Positions 46,715 through 55,658 of a DNA stretch of 64,000 nucleotides are shown one piece after another (position 1 is the stretch's first letter; the number at the start of each line of letters is the position of its first letter). This DNA comes from an uncultured Collinsella sp. GTDB lineage: Bacteria > Actinomycetota > Coriobacteriia > Coriobacteriales > Coriobacteriaceae. Made by a program: the position numbers and the translations under genes. The stretch lies in contig UQLF01000001.1 of NCBI GenBank assembly GCA_900541875.1, forward strand, positions 162,582 to 226,581, in the 5' to 3' direction. Under the pieces are notes generated by a model. The model searched no databases, had not been told where the DNA came from, and was given only the letters and a program-made list of their open reading frames with translations.

Positions 46715-47677
46715 ATGTCTAAGCCTCTTGGCAAGCCCGATCGTATTGTCGTCGCCCTTGGCGGCAACGCCCTCGGCAACAACCCCGTCGAGCAGATCGA
46801 GGCCGTGAGCAACACCGCCCACGCTCTCCTTGGTCTCATCGAGCAGGGTAACGAGATCATCATCACCCACGGCAACGGCCCGCAGGTCGGCATGATCCAG
46901 AACGCCTTCGCCGCTGCCCACGATGCCATCGGTACCCCCGAGATGCCGCTGCCCGAGTGCGGCGCCATGTCCCAGGGCTACATTGGTTATCACCTGCAGC
47001 AGGGCATCGGCCGCGAGATGCACAAGCGCTATAAGCGTTGGCACGCCGCCACCGTCGTCACCCAGATCGAGTGCGACCCGGATGATCCCGCGTTCAAGAA
47101 TCCGACCAAGCCGATCGGCCCCTTCTACACCGAGGAGCAGGCCAAGGAGTTCATGGCCGAGGATCCCTCCAAGGTCTTCGTCGAGGATTCCGGCCGCGGC
47201 TGGCGTCGCGTCGTCGCTTCCCCCGATCCCAAGAAGATCGTCGAGGCCGACTCCATCCTCAACCTGCTCGACAACGAGTTCATCGTCATCGCCTGCGGTG
47301 GCGGCGGCATCCCCGTCGTCCGCGACTACGAGAACAAGGGCTGCTACAAGGGCGTTCCCGCCGTCATCGACAAGGACCTGGGCGGCGAGCTGCTGGCCGA
47401 GGACTGCGACGCCGACGTTCTGTTCCTGCTGACCGCCGTTGAGCATGTCGCCATCAACTTTGGCAAGCCCAACCAGGAGGAGCTCGAGGACCTCACCGCC
47501 GACGAGGCCGAGCGCCTGGCCGACGAGGGCCAGTTCGGCAAGGGTTCCATGGAGCCCAAGGTCCGCGCTGCCATCAAGTTCGCGCGTTCCCGCAAGGGCC
47601 GCACCTGCATCATCGGCGCTCTGGACAAGGCCGCCGAGACCATGGCCGGCCTCTCCGGTACCCGCATCCACGAGTAG
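46715..47677 (+). CDS. arcC: Carbamate kinase
   Basis: Enzyme of 320 residues that makes ATP from carbamoyl phosphate and ADP, the last step of arginine-deiminase or related fermentations. Family motifs are ALGGNALG near the N-terminus, ITHGNGPQVG at about 50-60, IACGGGGIPVV near 195 and IDKDLGGELLA near 220. The length matches the family. The ATG at 46715 follows AGAAAGGA; an upstream in-frame ATG at 46679 would precede this ribosome site. It stands alone here: no arcA, arcB or permease adjoins, although a C39-like peptidase and an amino-acid permease follow. A terminator lies at 47743. Confidence 0.96.
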   Translation: MSKPLGKPDRIVVALGGNALGNNPVEQIEAVSNTAHALLGLIEQGNEIIITHGNGPQVGMIQNAFAAAHDAIGTPEMPLPECGAMSQGYIGYHLQQGIGREMHKRYKRWHAATVVTQIECDPDDPAFKNPTKPIGPFYTEEQAKEFMAEDPSKVFVEDSGRGWRRVVASPDPKKIVEADSILNLLDNEFIVIACGGGGIPVVRDYENKGCYKGVPAVIDKDLGGELLAEDCDADVLFLLTAVEHVAINFGKPNQEELEDLTADEAERLADEGQFGKGSMEPKVRAAIKFARSRKGRTCIIGALDKAAETMAGLSGTRIHE

Positions 47678-47742
47678 TCTCTACTCCATTGCCTCTCTCG
47701 TGGGCGCCAGGCAAGGCGCCCACAAACTAGCCTCTCTTCATG

Positions 47743-47777
47743 AGCCCCGCAGTCCGCTCCGACTGCGGGGCTTTTGC
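47743..47777 (+). terminator. Terminator of carbamate kinase
   Basis: Twelve-base stem AGCCCCGCAGTC/GACTGCGGGGCT (47743-47754 with 47761-47772) followed by TTTTGCTATTT. A second hairpin, GTGGGCGCC/GGCGCCCAC (47700-47708 with 47715-47723), lies just upstream. Confidence 0.88.
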
Positions 47778-47784
47778 TATTTAC

Positions 47785-47897
47785 CTAGTCATTGGGAACC
47801 CGGCACTTGGGGACGTTCCTTTCCTGCTGGCCGTTAGGGACAGTCCTTAAAGGCTGTCCCTAACGGCCACTCATTTAAGTCTGTCCCCAATGACTAG
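47785..47897. repeat. Nested palindrome with GGGACA/TGTCCC motifs
   Basis: Outer 12-base inverted repeat (47785-47796 with 47886-47897) enclosing a perfect 15-base inner one (47829-47843 with 47854-47868). GGGACGTTCCTTT near 47810 matches the loop of the repeat at 35376-35410. The right outer arm overlaps the stop codon of the C39-like gene. The pattern resembles REP/BIME elements. Confidence 0.7.
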
Positions 47898-48895
47898 TAG
47901 TAGGCCCACATGGCTTCGACTTCGTTAAGGACCTCTACGATGCCCCAGCGACGAGCGCTGCGGCTGGCCGAGTTGGGATCGAAGACTCCAATCTGGTCGG
48001 CGTCGTCAATACCGTAAAGCACAATATAGTGGCCCACGTTGGTAAAGGTGCCCGGCCGAACGGCGGCGATAACGGGTGCTCCCGAACGCAGCGCCTGAGT
48101 CATCGAGTCGCGATCGATATGGAGTTCCGTTCCGTTAAGTCCCAACTGCCACGCGCCGCTCGTCATAAACGACCATTCGGTTGCGCCGGTGGGGGCGTAA
48201 TTGCCCGCCTCGGAAAGCGCGCACATATCGACCGGCGTCTTATCGGTATGGCCGGTCTTAAAGATATAGACCATGGTGAGGCAGGTGGGACCGCAAGCGT
48301 TTTCGCGAATAGTGCCACCGGCATAGGGCAGCTCCGACCATGCGGGGTCAATTTGGTAGATGTGGGGCATGGTGCCGGCCTGCCATTGTGAGCGTGGGGT
48401 CGAGAACGCAAAGGAGTAACCCGGCGCGACGGGAGCTTTAAGCAGCCTGTCCTCGGCAGTGGGCTCAAGACCGGCTGATCCGTGGGAGATGCAGGATCCC
48501 AAAAACACAAAGACGAGGCAGGCGGCGATGGAGCAAAGCGCAAGACGTAGGCGGCGGGCCGGAAGCGTGTGACTTGTGGTATGCGACGCGGGGTGAGGGG
48601 CGGAATTGCCGCGATCGCGTTGAGGTCGCGAAAAGGAGCGCTTGACGTAGTAGTCGGTCTTATGGCGATCGTAGCGGCGTGGCTGCGATGTGTCGGTCTG
48701 GCGTTGGCGTGTGCTCGTACTCACGCGGTCTGACTGCTGCGCGGTACGGCTTTGTTGCCGCGAAGAAGCCCCGGGCTGCTCTTGGGGGCGCTGCGGGTTG
48801 TCGTTGTCGGAGGTGCTTCTGGGCGTTGGCATGGTGCGGCCGGCAAGGCGCACGCTTTGTGGCCGTTGGTCGCCGTCATTGTATCCGTATGCCAT
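47894..48895 (-). CDS. Exported C39-like cysteine peptidase family protein
   Basis: Protein of 333 residues. The N-terminal ~110 residues are disordered, rich in Gln, Arg, Ser and Pro. A membrane or signal segment follows (about 112-135, ALCSIAACLVFVFLGSC, with a possible lipobox Cys), then a papain-like domain of the peptidase C39-like type. Its nucleophile lies in ENACGPTCLTM, the His in NVGHYIVLYG and the polar partner in VFDPNSAS. The target is unknown; such proteins cut peptides or act on the cell wall. The ATG at 48895 follows AAGGTGA; a GTG three codons upstream is also in frame. Convergent with carbamate kinase. Confidence 0.8.
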   Translation of the reverse strand: MAYGYNDGDQRPQSVRLAGRTMPTPRSTSDNDNPQRPQEQPGASSRQQSRTAQQSDRVSTSTRQRQTDTSQPRRYDRHKTDYYVKRSFSRPQRDRGNSAPHPASHTTSHTLPARRLRLALCSIAACLVFVFLGSCISHGSAGLEPTAEDRLLKAPVAPGYSFAFSTPRSQWQAGTMPHIYQIDPAWSELPYAGGTIRENACGPTCLTMVYIFKTGHTDKTPVDMCALSEAGNYAPTGATEWSFMTSGAWQLGLNGTELHIDRDSMTQALRSGAPVIAAVRPGTFTNVGHYIVLYGIDDADQIGVFDPNSASRSARRWGIVEVLNEVEAMWAYY

Positions 48896-49250
48896 TCGAA
48901 TCACCTTGCCTCATGTGTAACTTGTCTATCCTACATAAAAAGATGCACGACACATGGGTATGTGCGCCAAAAGCCTGACAAATGGTATGAACGTTGCCGC
49001 GCCGCGCGCCAAGCGTCACGGCAACAGGTATTCAAAAGCAGACAAGATGAAAGCGTCCAAGACGAATGACGTCTCCCGCCGTTCGTCCCAAAAACGGTGC
49101 CGCTCGTTTTGCAGTTCTGCCTTCGGTCGAGCTGCGAGCGGCGCTGCTGCGCCAAGGCCGTATCTTAAAGCCACGAAATAAAAGAGCGCGGCAAAACAGA
49201 CCGCGCAAGGGGTGACGTCAAGGGGCGTCAAAAAGGAAAGGAGGGGAACA
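48896..49250 (+). promoter_or_regulatory. Region between the C39-like gene and the permease
   Basis: A 355-base divergent promoter region. Near the permease start there are two small hairpins, GCGCGG/CCGCGC (about 49183-49203) and TGACG/CGTCA (about 49212-49229), which could influence translation. An open frame at 48954 (75 codons, basic) has no ribosome site and was not called. Confidence 0.4.
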
Positions 49251-50702
49251 ATGGCGGACAAGAACGCAGAAGTTGCAGTCGAGGATAACGGCGGCATGAA
49301 GAAAACGCTTTCGCTCTGGAACTTCTTCACCATCGGTTTCGGTGCCATCATCGGCACCGGTTGGGTTCTGCAGGTCGGCGACTGGATGGTCGTGGGCGGC
49401 GGTCCCGTTCCCGCTATGATCGCATTCCTCTTGGGTGCAATCTTCCTCGTGCCCGTCGGAGCTGTTTTCGGTGAGCTCACGGCTGCTATCCCCATCTCGG
49501 GCGGCATCGTCGAGTATGTCGATCGTAGCTTTGGCCGTACGCTGAGCTACATCACCGGATGGCTTTTGGCTCTGGGCAACGGCATCCTGTGCCCGTGGGA
49601 GGCCATCGCTATTTCGACCCTCGTGTCCGAGATGTTCGGTAGCCTGCCCGGTCTTGAGTGGCTGCGCGCCGTCAAGCTCTACACCATCCTGGGCGCTGAC
49701 GTTTACCTGTTCCCGACGCTGATCGCGCTCGGCTTTGCAGCTTACGTCATCTTCCTCAACTTCCGCGGCGCCAGCTCGGCCGCCAAGCTCCAGGCCTTCC
49801 TGACCAAGGCTCTGCTCTGCGGCATGCTGCTCGCCATGGGCGTCTCGCTGTTCACCGGCTCGCCGGACAACGCCATGCCCGTGTTCTCCCAGGTCACCGG
49901 CGCTGGCGGCGGCAAGGCCGCTACCGAGGGCGCCAGCCTGTTCGCCGGCATCGTGTCGGTCCTGGTTCTGACCCCGTTCTTCTACGCCGGTTTCGACACC
50001 ATTCCTCAGCAGGCTGAGGAAGCAGCCGAGGGCCTCAACTGGAACAAGTTCGGCAAGATCATCTCCCTGGCCCTGCTGGCCGCCGGCGGCTTCTACATGG
50101 TCTGCATCTACTCGTTCGGTACCATCCTCGACTGGCATGAGTTTGTTAAGAGCCCGGTTCCCGCGCTTGCCTGCCTCAAGGGCATCAATATGCTTCTGTA
50201 CCTGGCCATGCTCGTCATCGCCACGCTTGGACCCATGGGCCCGATGAACTCCTTCTACGGCGCCACGAGCCGCATCATGCTCGCCATGGGCCGCAAGGGC
50301 CAGCTGCCCGAGAAATTCGCCGAGGTCGACCCCAAGTCCGGCGCTCCCAAGCTCGCCTGCGTCGTTCTGGGCGTCATCACCGTCATCGGTCCGTTCCTGG
50401 GCAAGAACATGCTCATCCCTCTGACCAACGTGTCGGCTCTCGCCTTCATCTTCTCCTGCGGCATGGTCGCCCTCGCCTGCCTGCGCATGCGCTTCACCGA
50501 GCCCGACCTGCCTCGTCCCTACGAGGTGCCCGGCGGCAAGTTCGGCATCGGCCTCGCTATCGCTGCCTGCGCCATCATCATCGGCCTGCTCGTGATCCCG
50601 TTCTCTCCCGCCTCCCTCAACATGGTGGAGTGGAGCATCGTGATTGGCTGGTTGGCTATTGGCCTGGCCCTCATGGCTTTCACCAATTCCCGCAAAAAGT
50701 AA
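49251..50702 (+). CDS. APC-superfamily amino-acid permease
   Basis: Transporter of 483 residues with 12 predicted membrane helices. The first helix carries the APC signature GFGAIIGTGWVLQVGDWM, in which the unwound Gly-rich segment binds the substrate amine. The sequence YAGFDTIPQQAEEA in the middle is also typical. The ATG at 49251 lies after AAAGGAGGGG. It is followed after about 130 bases by an amidohydrolase in the same direction, suggesting that an imported amino-acid derivative is hydrolysed inside the cell. The substrate is not predictable from sequence. Confidence 0.9.
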   Translation: MADKNAEVAVEDNGGMKKTLSLWNFFTIGFGAIIGTGWVLQVGDWMVVGGGPVPAMIAFLLGAIFLVPVGAVFGELTAAIPISGGIVEYVDRSFGRTLSYITGWLLALGNGILCPWEAIAISTLVSEMFGSLPGLEWLRAVKLYTILGADVYLFPTLIALGFAAYVIFLNFRGASSAAKLQAFLTKALLCGMLLAMGVSLFTGSPDNAMPVFSQVTGAGGGKAATEGASLFAGIVSVLVLTPFFYAGFDTIPQQAEEAAEGLNWNKFGKIISLALLAAGGFYMVCIYSFGTILDWHEFVKSPVPALACLKGINMLLYLAMLVIATLGPMGPMNSFYGATSRIMLAMGRKGQLPEKFAEVDPKSGAPKLACVVLGVITVIGPFLGKNMLIPLTNVSALAFIFSCGMVALACLRMRFTEPDLPRPYEVPGGKFGIGLAIAACAIIIGLLVIPFSPASLNMVEWSIVIGWLAIGLALMAFTNSRKK

Positions 50703-50834
50703 CGCCTGGCCGGGGCGGATCGGGTGCGCGGTGCCCTCTCTCCCGCGCACCGAACCCGGCATCACTTGGGTAGCTTTGTGAGGCCGCGACCCAACACGGC
50801 CTCGCCCACATATATGGATCCATAAGGAGGAACC

Positions 50835-52112
50835 ATGTCCACTAAGTATGCAATCGTTGGCGGCAAGCTCATCGACGGTACCGGTGCCGAGCCGGTCGAG
50901 AACTCCCTCGTTCTCGTCGACGACAACGGCAAGATCGAGTACGCCGGCACTATGCAGGACCTTCCCGAGGGCGTTGAGGTTATCGATGCCGCCGGCAAGA
51001 CCGTCCTTCCCGGCCTGATCGACACCCACCTGCACTTCTCGGGCAACCTGACCGACGATGACACCGATTGGGTCATGCAGCCGCTCCTCGAGAAGCAAGC
51101 CGTCGCCGTCAAGCAGGCCTACGACTGCCTCACCCACGGCCTCACCACCGTCTGCGAGATCGGCCGCTTTGGTATCCAGATCCGTGACTGCATCGACAAG
51201 GGCGTCTTTAAGGGCCCGCGCGTTCTGGCCACCGGCCTCGGCTTCTGCCGCGTTGCCGGCCACGGCGACTCCCACCACTGCACCCAGGAGCTCAATAAGG
51301 AATCCCATCCCTGGGGCGACCAGGTCGATGGTCCTTGGGATCTGCGCAAGGCCGTCCGTCGTCGCCTGCGCGAGAACCCCGATGCCATCAAGATCTGGGC
51401 TACCGGTGGCGGCATCTGGCGTTGGGACTCCGGTCGCGACCAGCACTATTGCTCCGAGGAGATCCAGGCCGTGGTCGAAGAGGCAAAGATGGTCGGCATC
51501 CCCGTGTGGAGCCACTGCTACAACAACCATGCCGCTGCCTACGATTCCGTCCGCTTCGGCTGCGAGCAGCTGATTCACGGCTTCGATATCGATGAGCGCA
51601 CCATGGACCTCATGGCCGAGCAGGGCACCTTCTTCACCCCGACGATCGCCTTCCTGCCCACCTGGTACGCCACCTATCCGCCCGTCTACGTTCCCGAGCT
51701 GCATGACAAGTACGAGGGCACCCTGGTCGAGAAGGAGCTGCAGCGCAACTACGACTGCCTGCGCGAGGCCAAGAAGCGCGGCGTCGTCATGACGATCGGC
51801 TCCGACTCCTTCTCCTTCGTCACCCCGTACGGCACCTGCTCCATCGAGGAGATGTACGAGTTCGTCGACAAGATCGGTTTCACCCCGGTCGAGACCATCA
51901 CCTGCGCCACCCTCAACGGTGCCAAGATGTGCCACATCGAGGACGAGACCGGTTCTATCGAGGCCGGAAAGTGCGCCGACCTGCTGGTCGTCAACGGTGA
52001 CGTCGCCGCCGACATCCACGTGCTCAACACCGACAACATGGACGTCATCATGAAGGACGGCTGGATCGTCGAGGCTGGCACCTTTGGCGAGGCCAACAAA
52101 TACAGCGCCTAA
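50835..52112 (+). CDS. Metal-dependent amidohydrolase
   Basis: Protein of 425 residues of the amidohydrolase superfamily (imidazolonepropionase/prolidase-like branch). The metal motif DTHLHFSG is near residue 64, Lys in AIKIWATGGG near 185 is the likely bridging residue, His is in WSHCYNN and LIHGFDI, and Asp in TIGSDSF. The C-terminal beta-sandwich ends CADLLVVNGD. The start follows AAGGAGGAACC. It probably cleaves an amide or peptide bond of a substrate brought in by the permease just upstream; a dipeptidase or imidazolone-type activity is possible. Confidence 0.88.
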   Translation: MSTKYAIVGGKLIDGTGAEPVENSLVLVDDNGKIEYAGTMQDLPEGVEVIDAAGKTVLPGLIDTHLHFSGNLTDDDTDWVMQPLLEKQAVAVKQAYDCLTHGLTTVCEIGRFGIQIRDCIDKGVFKGPRVLATGLGFCRVAGHGDSHHCTQELNKESHPWGDQVDGPWDLRKAVRRRLRENPDAIKIWATGGGIWRWDSGRDQHYCSEEIQAVVEEAKMVGIPVWSHCYNNHAAAYDSVRFGCEQLIHGFDIDERTMDLMAEQGTFFTPTIAFLPTWYATYPPVYVPELHDKYEGTLVEKELQRNYDCLREAKKRGVVMTIGSDSFSFVTPYGTCSIEEMYEFVDKIGFTPVETITCATLNGAKMCHIEDETGSIEAGKCADLLVVNGDVAADIHVLNTDNMDVIMKDGWIVEAGTFGEANKYSA

Positions 52113-52170
52113 ACTACCGTTCATCGACGACTGGATGTAAAACACAGTATTTGATTGCATAATGCAATGG

Positions 52171-52197
52171 AGAGGGTCGCTTGCGGCCCTCTTTATT
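52171..52197 (+). terminator. Terminator after the amidohydrolase
   Basis: Ten-base stem with one G-T wobble (52171-52180 with 52183-52192) followed by TTTATT. It separates the permease-amidohydrolase pair from the histidine kinase gene. Confidence 0.75.
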
Positions 52198-52229
52198 GCT
52201 ATGGGTGCGATAGATAAAAGGGGATGACG

Positions 52230-53615
52230 GTGGATTTAAACAGGCTGATTCTAGGCAAGAGCTACAACTCTACCAAGGTCTTTCGCACGGCCCAGCATGT
52301 GGTCCAGGCTATCCTGCTCGGTGTTGTCGTTCCGGCGCTTATCCTGCTGCTTATCTGGGATTTAACCGATAATCCCAATCCCGTTCCGGGCGTTGTCGTT
52401 ATTGCCGGCATGGTCATGCTGTGCTTCTTTTTCTCGTATGTCTTTGTGGTCCCCGACGACCTCACATCGAGCGCAACCGACCGTACGCTCGCCATCGCAT
52501 CAAAAATATTCGCCTACACGTCGCGCGGCCTTACGCCCGAAGCGGCCCTGGGCGCCTCTAAAATTATCCTGTCCGAGACCATCGCCTCTGCCATCTGCTT
52601 TACCGACGGCAAGCAGGTGTTGGCAAGCTGGGGCGAGGACTCGGCAAAGTGCCCCGCCGGCACCCCGGTCGTGCTCAAGACCACGCTCAGTGTGATTGAG
52701 ACGGGCGAGCAGAGCGTGTTTTCGCGTGACACCTCCAATGAGACGGGCGGCTATTTTCCCCGCCTGCGCGCCGGCATCGTCGCGCCGCTTACCGTGCGCG
52801 GGCATTGCGTGGGCACACTCGAGCTGTACTATCCCCGCCTGAGCAGCATCGATATGCGCCAGACGGCCCTTGCCTCGGGTTTTGCCGACCTAATTTCCAC
52901 GCAGCTCGCCAGCTTTGAGCTCGAGCGCCAGGACGAGCTCACAGCCCGCGTTGAGCTTCGCGCCCTGCAGTCGCAGGTCGACCCGCATTTTCTATTCAAT
53001 ACCATTAGCACGATCGTGTCGCTCGTTCGAACCGAGCCCGACAAGGCGCGATCGCTGCTGATCGACTTTTCCAACTACTATCGTCAGACGCTTTCTGACT
53101 CCGATACGCTCACCACGCTCGAGCACGAGGTGGAACAGGGCACTCGTTATATCAATCTTATGCAGGCCCGGTATGGCGACGGCCGTCTGCGCGTCTCGGT
53201 CGACATCGACTTTGAGGTGCGCGACAGCCTGGTGCCGCCGTTTATCCTGCAGCCGCTGCTCGAAAACTGCATCAAGCATGCGCAGCGCGAGATCGAGCCG
53301 CTTTCTATTCGTGTTAGGGCTTTCGAGACCGATGACGGCTTGGAGATCATCGTCGAAGACGACGGCATCGGAATGAGCGAAGAAGTCTGCGCGCATCTGT
53401 TTGAGCAGCATCGCCGAGAGGAGCCCGAGAGCATTACCGCCGACGGCTCCGTCAAGCGAGGTTGCGGCCTGGCGCTCTTCAACGTGCTTCAGCGCATCCA
53501 TTTCTTTTACGGAGAAGATTCTGGCATGCGCGTGAAGTCCCAGGAGGGCGTGGGAACGCAGGTCATCGTTGAGTTGAACGGCGAGCCACATGAGCCGGCG
53601 CCGTTGACGGTGTAG
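52230..53615 (+). CDS. LytS-type sensor histidine kinase (pair 1)
   Basis: Membrane kinase of 461 residues. Two N-terminal spans (about 25-45 and 55-75) are followed by a GAF-like sensor (~90-235) and a His_kinase domain with phospho-acceptor His in DPHFLFNTIS (near residue 252). The ATPase domain has PLLENCIKHA (N box) and EDDGIGMSEE (G1). The ribosome site AAAAGGGG abuts the ATG at 52224, so the GTG at 52230, six bases away, is the better start. It is paired with the response regulator 39 bases downstream and is paralogous to the kinase at 58274. Confidence 0.92.
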   Translation: MDLNRLILGKSYNSTKVFRTAQHVVQAILLGVVVPALILLLIWDLTDNPNPVPGVVVIAGMVMLCFFFSYVFVVPDDLTSSATDRTLAIASKIFAYTSRGLTPEAALGASKIILSETIASAICFTDGKQVLASWGEDSAKCPAGTPVVLKTTLSVIETGEQSVFSRDTSNETGGYFPRLRAGIVAPLTVRGHCVGTLELYYPRLSSIDMRQTALASGFADLISTQLASFELERQDELTARVELRALQSQVDPHFLFNTISTIVSLVRTEPDKARSLLIDFSNYYRQTLSDSDTLTTLEHEVEQGTRYINLMQARYGDGRLRVSVDIDFEVRDSLVPPFILQPLLENCIKHAQREIEPLSIRVRAFETDDGLEIIVEDDGIGMSEEVCAHLFEQHRREEPESITADGSVKRGCGLALFNVLQRIHFFYGEDSGMRVKSQEGVGTQVIVELNGEPHEPAPLTV

Positions 53616-53654
53616 CACGCGGTTGGATTGAGAGAAAAAAGAGGGGAAGCGCAT

Positions 53655-54389
53655 ATGTCCGAAGGCTGGAACATCCTGGTGGTTGATGACGAGCACCCAA
53701 TTAGGGCTGAGCTACGCTATCTGTTGGAAAAGGATACGCGTGTGGGTCAGATTGCCGAGGCGGGCAATGTCACCGAAGCCGTGGAGTTGATTCTGTCGAA
53801 CAAGCCCGACGTGCTGTTTTTAGACATTACCATGCCCGGTCGCTCGGGAATTGAGCTTGCCGAGACCCTGCAAAACCTAAAGAGGCCGCCGGTCGTGGTG
53901 TTTGTGACGGCATTTGCCGAGTATGCGGCCGATGCCTATAACCTCGATGCTGTCGATTATGTCGTCAAGCCGGTTGAGGATGCCCGCCTGTCAAAGGCGC
54001 TTGACAAGATCGCGACTGCCCTGGGCGCTCGCCGTGTCGTCCATGCTCCGCGCCAGCCTTTGCGCCTGACGGTGGATCGCGGGGGCAAAAAGGTGTTCAT
54101 TCCCGTGGCGGATGTCTGCTACTTTGAGGCGCGCGCCGATTTTTGCAACGCCGTCTGCGCCGAGGGGACGTACCTGATCAATGAGTCGATTTCCTCGCTC
54201 GAGCGTCGCCTGGCCTCCGAGGGCTTTATCCGCGTCCACCGCAGCTATCTGGTTAATTTGGAAGACGTGCATAATGTCGAGATCGGCTCCACGGGCCTGA
54301 TGGAGCTCAGGCTCGACCGTGTGAGCTCGACGGTGCCCGTTTCACGCCGTCGCGCTGCCGAGGTCAAATCGCACTTGGGGCTTGCGTAA
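53655..54389 (+). CDS. LytTR-type response regulator (pair 1)
   Basis: Cytoplasmic DNA-binding regulator of 244 residues. The receiver domain has the acidic pocket VVDDEH, phospho-acceptor Asp in VLFLDITMPG (near residue 54), Thr/Lys in VTAFAEYAADA and VVKPVEDAR. The C-terminal LytTR domain contains VCYFEARADFCNAV, GFIRVHRSYLVNL and VPVSRRRAAEVK. It is probably phosphorylated by the LytS-type kinase just upstream. The ATG at 53655 follows GAGGGGAAG; an upstream in-frame start adds nine residues not shared with the family. Confidence 0.93.
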   Translation: MSEGWNILVVDDEHPIRAELRYLLEKDTRVGQIAEAGNVTEAVELILSNKPDVLFLDITMPGRSGIELAETLQNLKRPPVVVFVTAFAEYAADAYNLDAVDYVVKPVEDARLSKALDKIATALGARRVVHAPRQPLRLTVDRGGKKVFIPVADVCYFEARADFCNAVCAEGTYLINESISSLERRLASEGFIRVHRSYLVNLEDVHNVEIGSTGLMELRLDRVSSTVPVSRRRAAEVKSHLGLA

Positions 54390-54480
54390 GGGTCGGTGCG
54401 CCATCGTTTGCCGTTGCAGGTTTGGCATGGCTGCACGGTGGGCATAATGGATTGCATCGAATGAAATCGAAAGGATCATT

Positions 54481-55425
54481 ATGCCCGCGCTCATTACGCA
54501 TCATCTGTTTGGCGAGGAAAGCATCGACCGTCTTCCGCAGGGCGTTATCGCGTCCGACGAGGAGCGCATCGCCTTTATCCTGGGAAACCAAGGTCCCGAC
54601 CCGTTTTTCTTTCACATGCTCACGCCGCGCATTTCCGACTGTATGTCACTTGCTCAGGTCATGCATCGCTCGCGCATGTCGCGCCAGTTCTCGTGCCTGC
54701 GCGACGGCGTGTCGCACCTGCAGCCGCGCGATGCCAATCTGGGTCGTGCCTTTGCGCTGGGCCTGCTGTCGCACTATGTGCTCGATCGCAATGCCCACCC
54801 CTTTGTCTACGAGCAGCAGTTTGGCATTGTCGAGTCCGATCCCGAGCTCGAGGCTTCGGGCAGTCAAGTTCATGCCGTGCTCGAAAGCGACTTGGACGTG
54901 CTGATGCTGCAGCTCAAGCGCGATGGGGCAACGGTCGAGGATTATCCGCCGGCGGGCGAGATCGTCACCACCGACCGCATCAATCGCGTTGCCGGCGTGC
55001 TGATGAGCTACGTCGCCGGACGCGTGTACGGTATCGACATCCCGGCGGGGGAGTACGCCGGCGCCGTCTCGGACATGCAGCTGCTCTACCGCACTATCGA
55101 GCCGGCCGGTTCGGCCAAGACGCGCGCGATTGCCCTGCTCGAGGGCTTGGTGCACGATTATTCGCTGCTCGACGGCCTTGCGCACCGCGTGACGACCGAG
55201 CTGCCCGAGCGTACCGGCAACCTGGGCCACTTGGCATGGAAGAACCCCTTTACCGATGAAGTCTCGACCGAGAGCTTCCCCGAGGTCTTTGACCGCGCGC
55301 TGCTCGATTATGAGCTCACCGTCGCCCGCTTTATCGAGACCGGCGATATGGAAGCCGTGACCAACCACGCCAATTACAGCGGTCGCGTGCTCGGCGCCGA
55401 CGAAGAGTTCGACCGCGAGGAGTAA
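54481..55425 (+). CDS. Zinc-dependent phospholipase C-like protein
   Basis: Protein of 314 residues of the zinc-dependent phospholipase C-like family. Candidate zinc ligands are His7/His8 in MPALITHHLFGEES, the D-P region of GNQGPDPFFFHML, and HYVLDRNAHPF near residue 100, the spacing expected for this fold. The C-terminal half is helical and less conserved. No signal peptide is present, so it probably acts inside the cell; the substrate is unproven. The ATG at 54481 is preceded by GAAAGGATC. It is followed by palindromic repeat copy C. Confidence 0.8.
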   Translation: MPALITHHLFGEESIDRLPQGVIASDEERIAFILGNQGPDPFFFHMLTPRISDCMSLAQVMHRSRMSRQFSCLRDGVSHLQPRDANLGRAFALGLLSHYVLDRNAHPFVYEQQFGIVESDPELEASGSQVHAVLESDLDVLMLQLKRDGATVEDYPPAGEIVTTDRINRVAGVLMSYVAGRVYGIDIPAGEYAGAVSDMQLLYRTIEPAGSAKTRAIALLEGLVHDYSLLDGLAHRVTTELPERTGNLGHLAWKNPFTDEVSTESFPEVFDRALLDYELTVARFIETGDMEAVTNHANYSGRVLGADEEFDREE

Positions 55426-55452
55426 CAAGTCGCCTCGCCCATACTCTCCAAT

Positions 55453-55520
55453 AAGTTGCGGTGGAATAGTTCCTGAATGAAGCCCCTGGAGGGCTAAGCG
55501 AGAACTATTTCACCGCAACT
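55453..55520. repeat. Dispersed palindromic repeat, copy C
   Basis: Inverted repeat with arms 55453-55474 and 55501-55520, one or two mismatches, beginning AAGTTGCGGTGGAATAGTTC. Same family as the elements at 8884 and 42058, again within 30 bases of a stop codon. Confidence 0.85.
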
Positions 55521-55658
55521 GCGTTGATGGGATGGCGTTTCGCCCTGCGTGTCCGTATGACCGCTCCTGTCCCTTTGCCGAATCCTTACCGGTGCTTCTG
55601 GACAATTGGGGTACGATGAACTAACTGCATATCGGGCAAATACGAAGGGTCCCTGTCC

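Noticed and set aside
48954..49181. Basic 75-codon open frame before the permease
   Set aside because: No ribosome site, no recognisable product, probably part of the promoter region.
49218..52160. Minus-strand open frame opposite the permease and amidohydrolase
   Set aside because: Spans two real genes and their gap, low-complexity composition, no recognisable domain.
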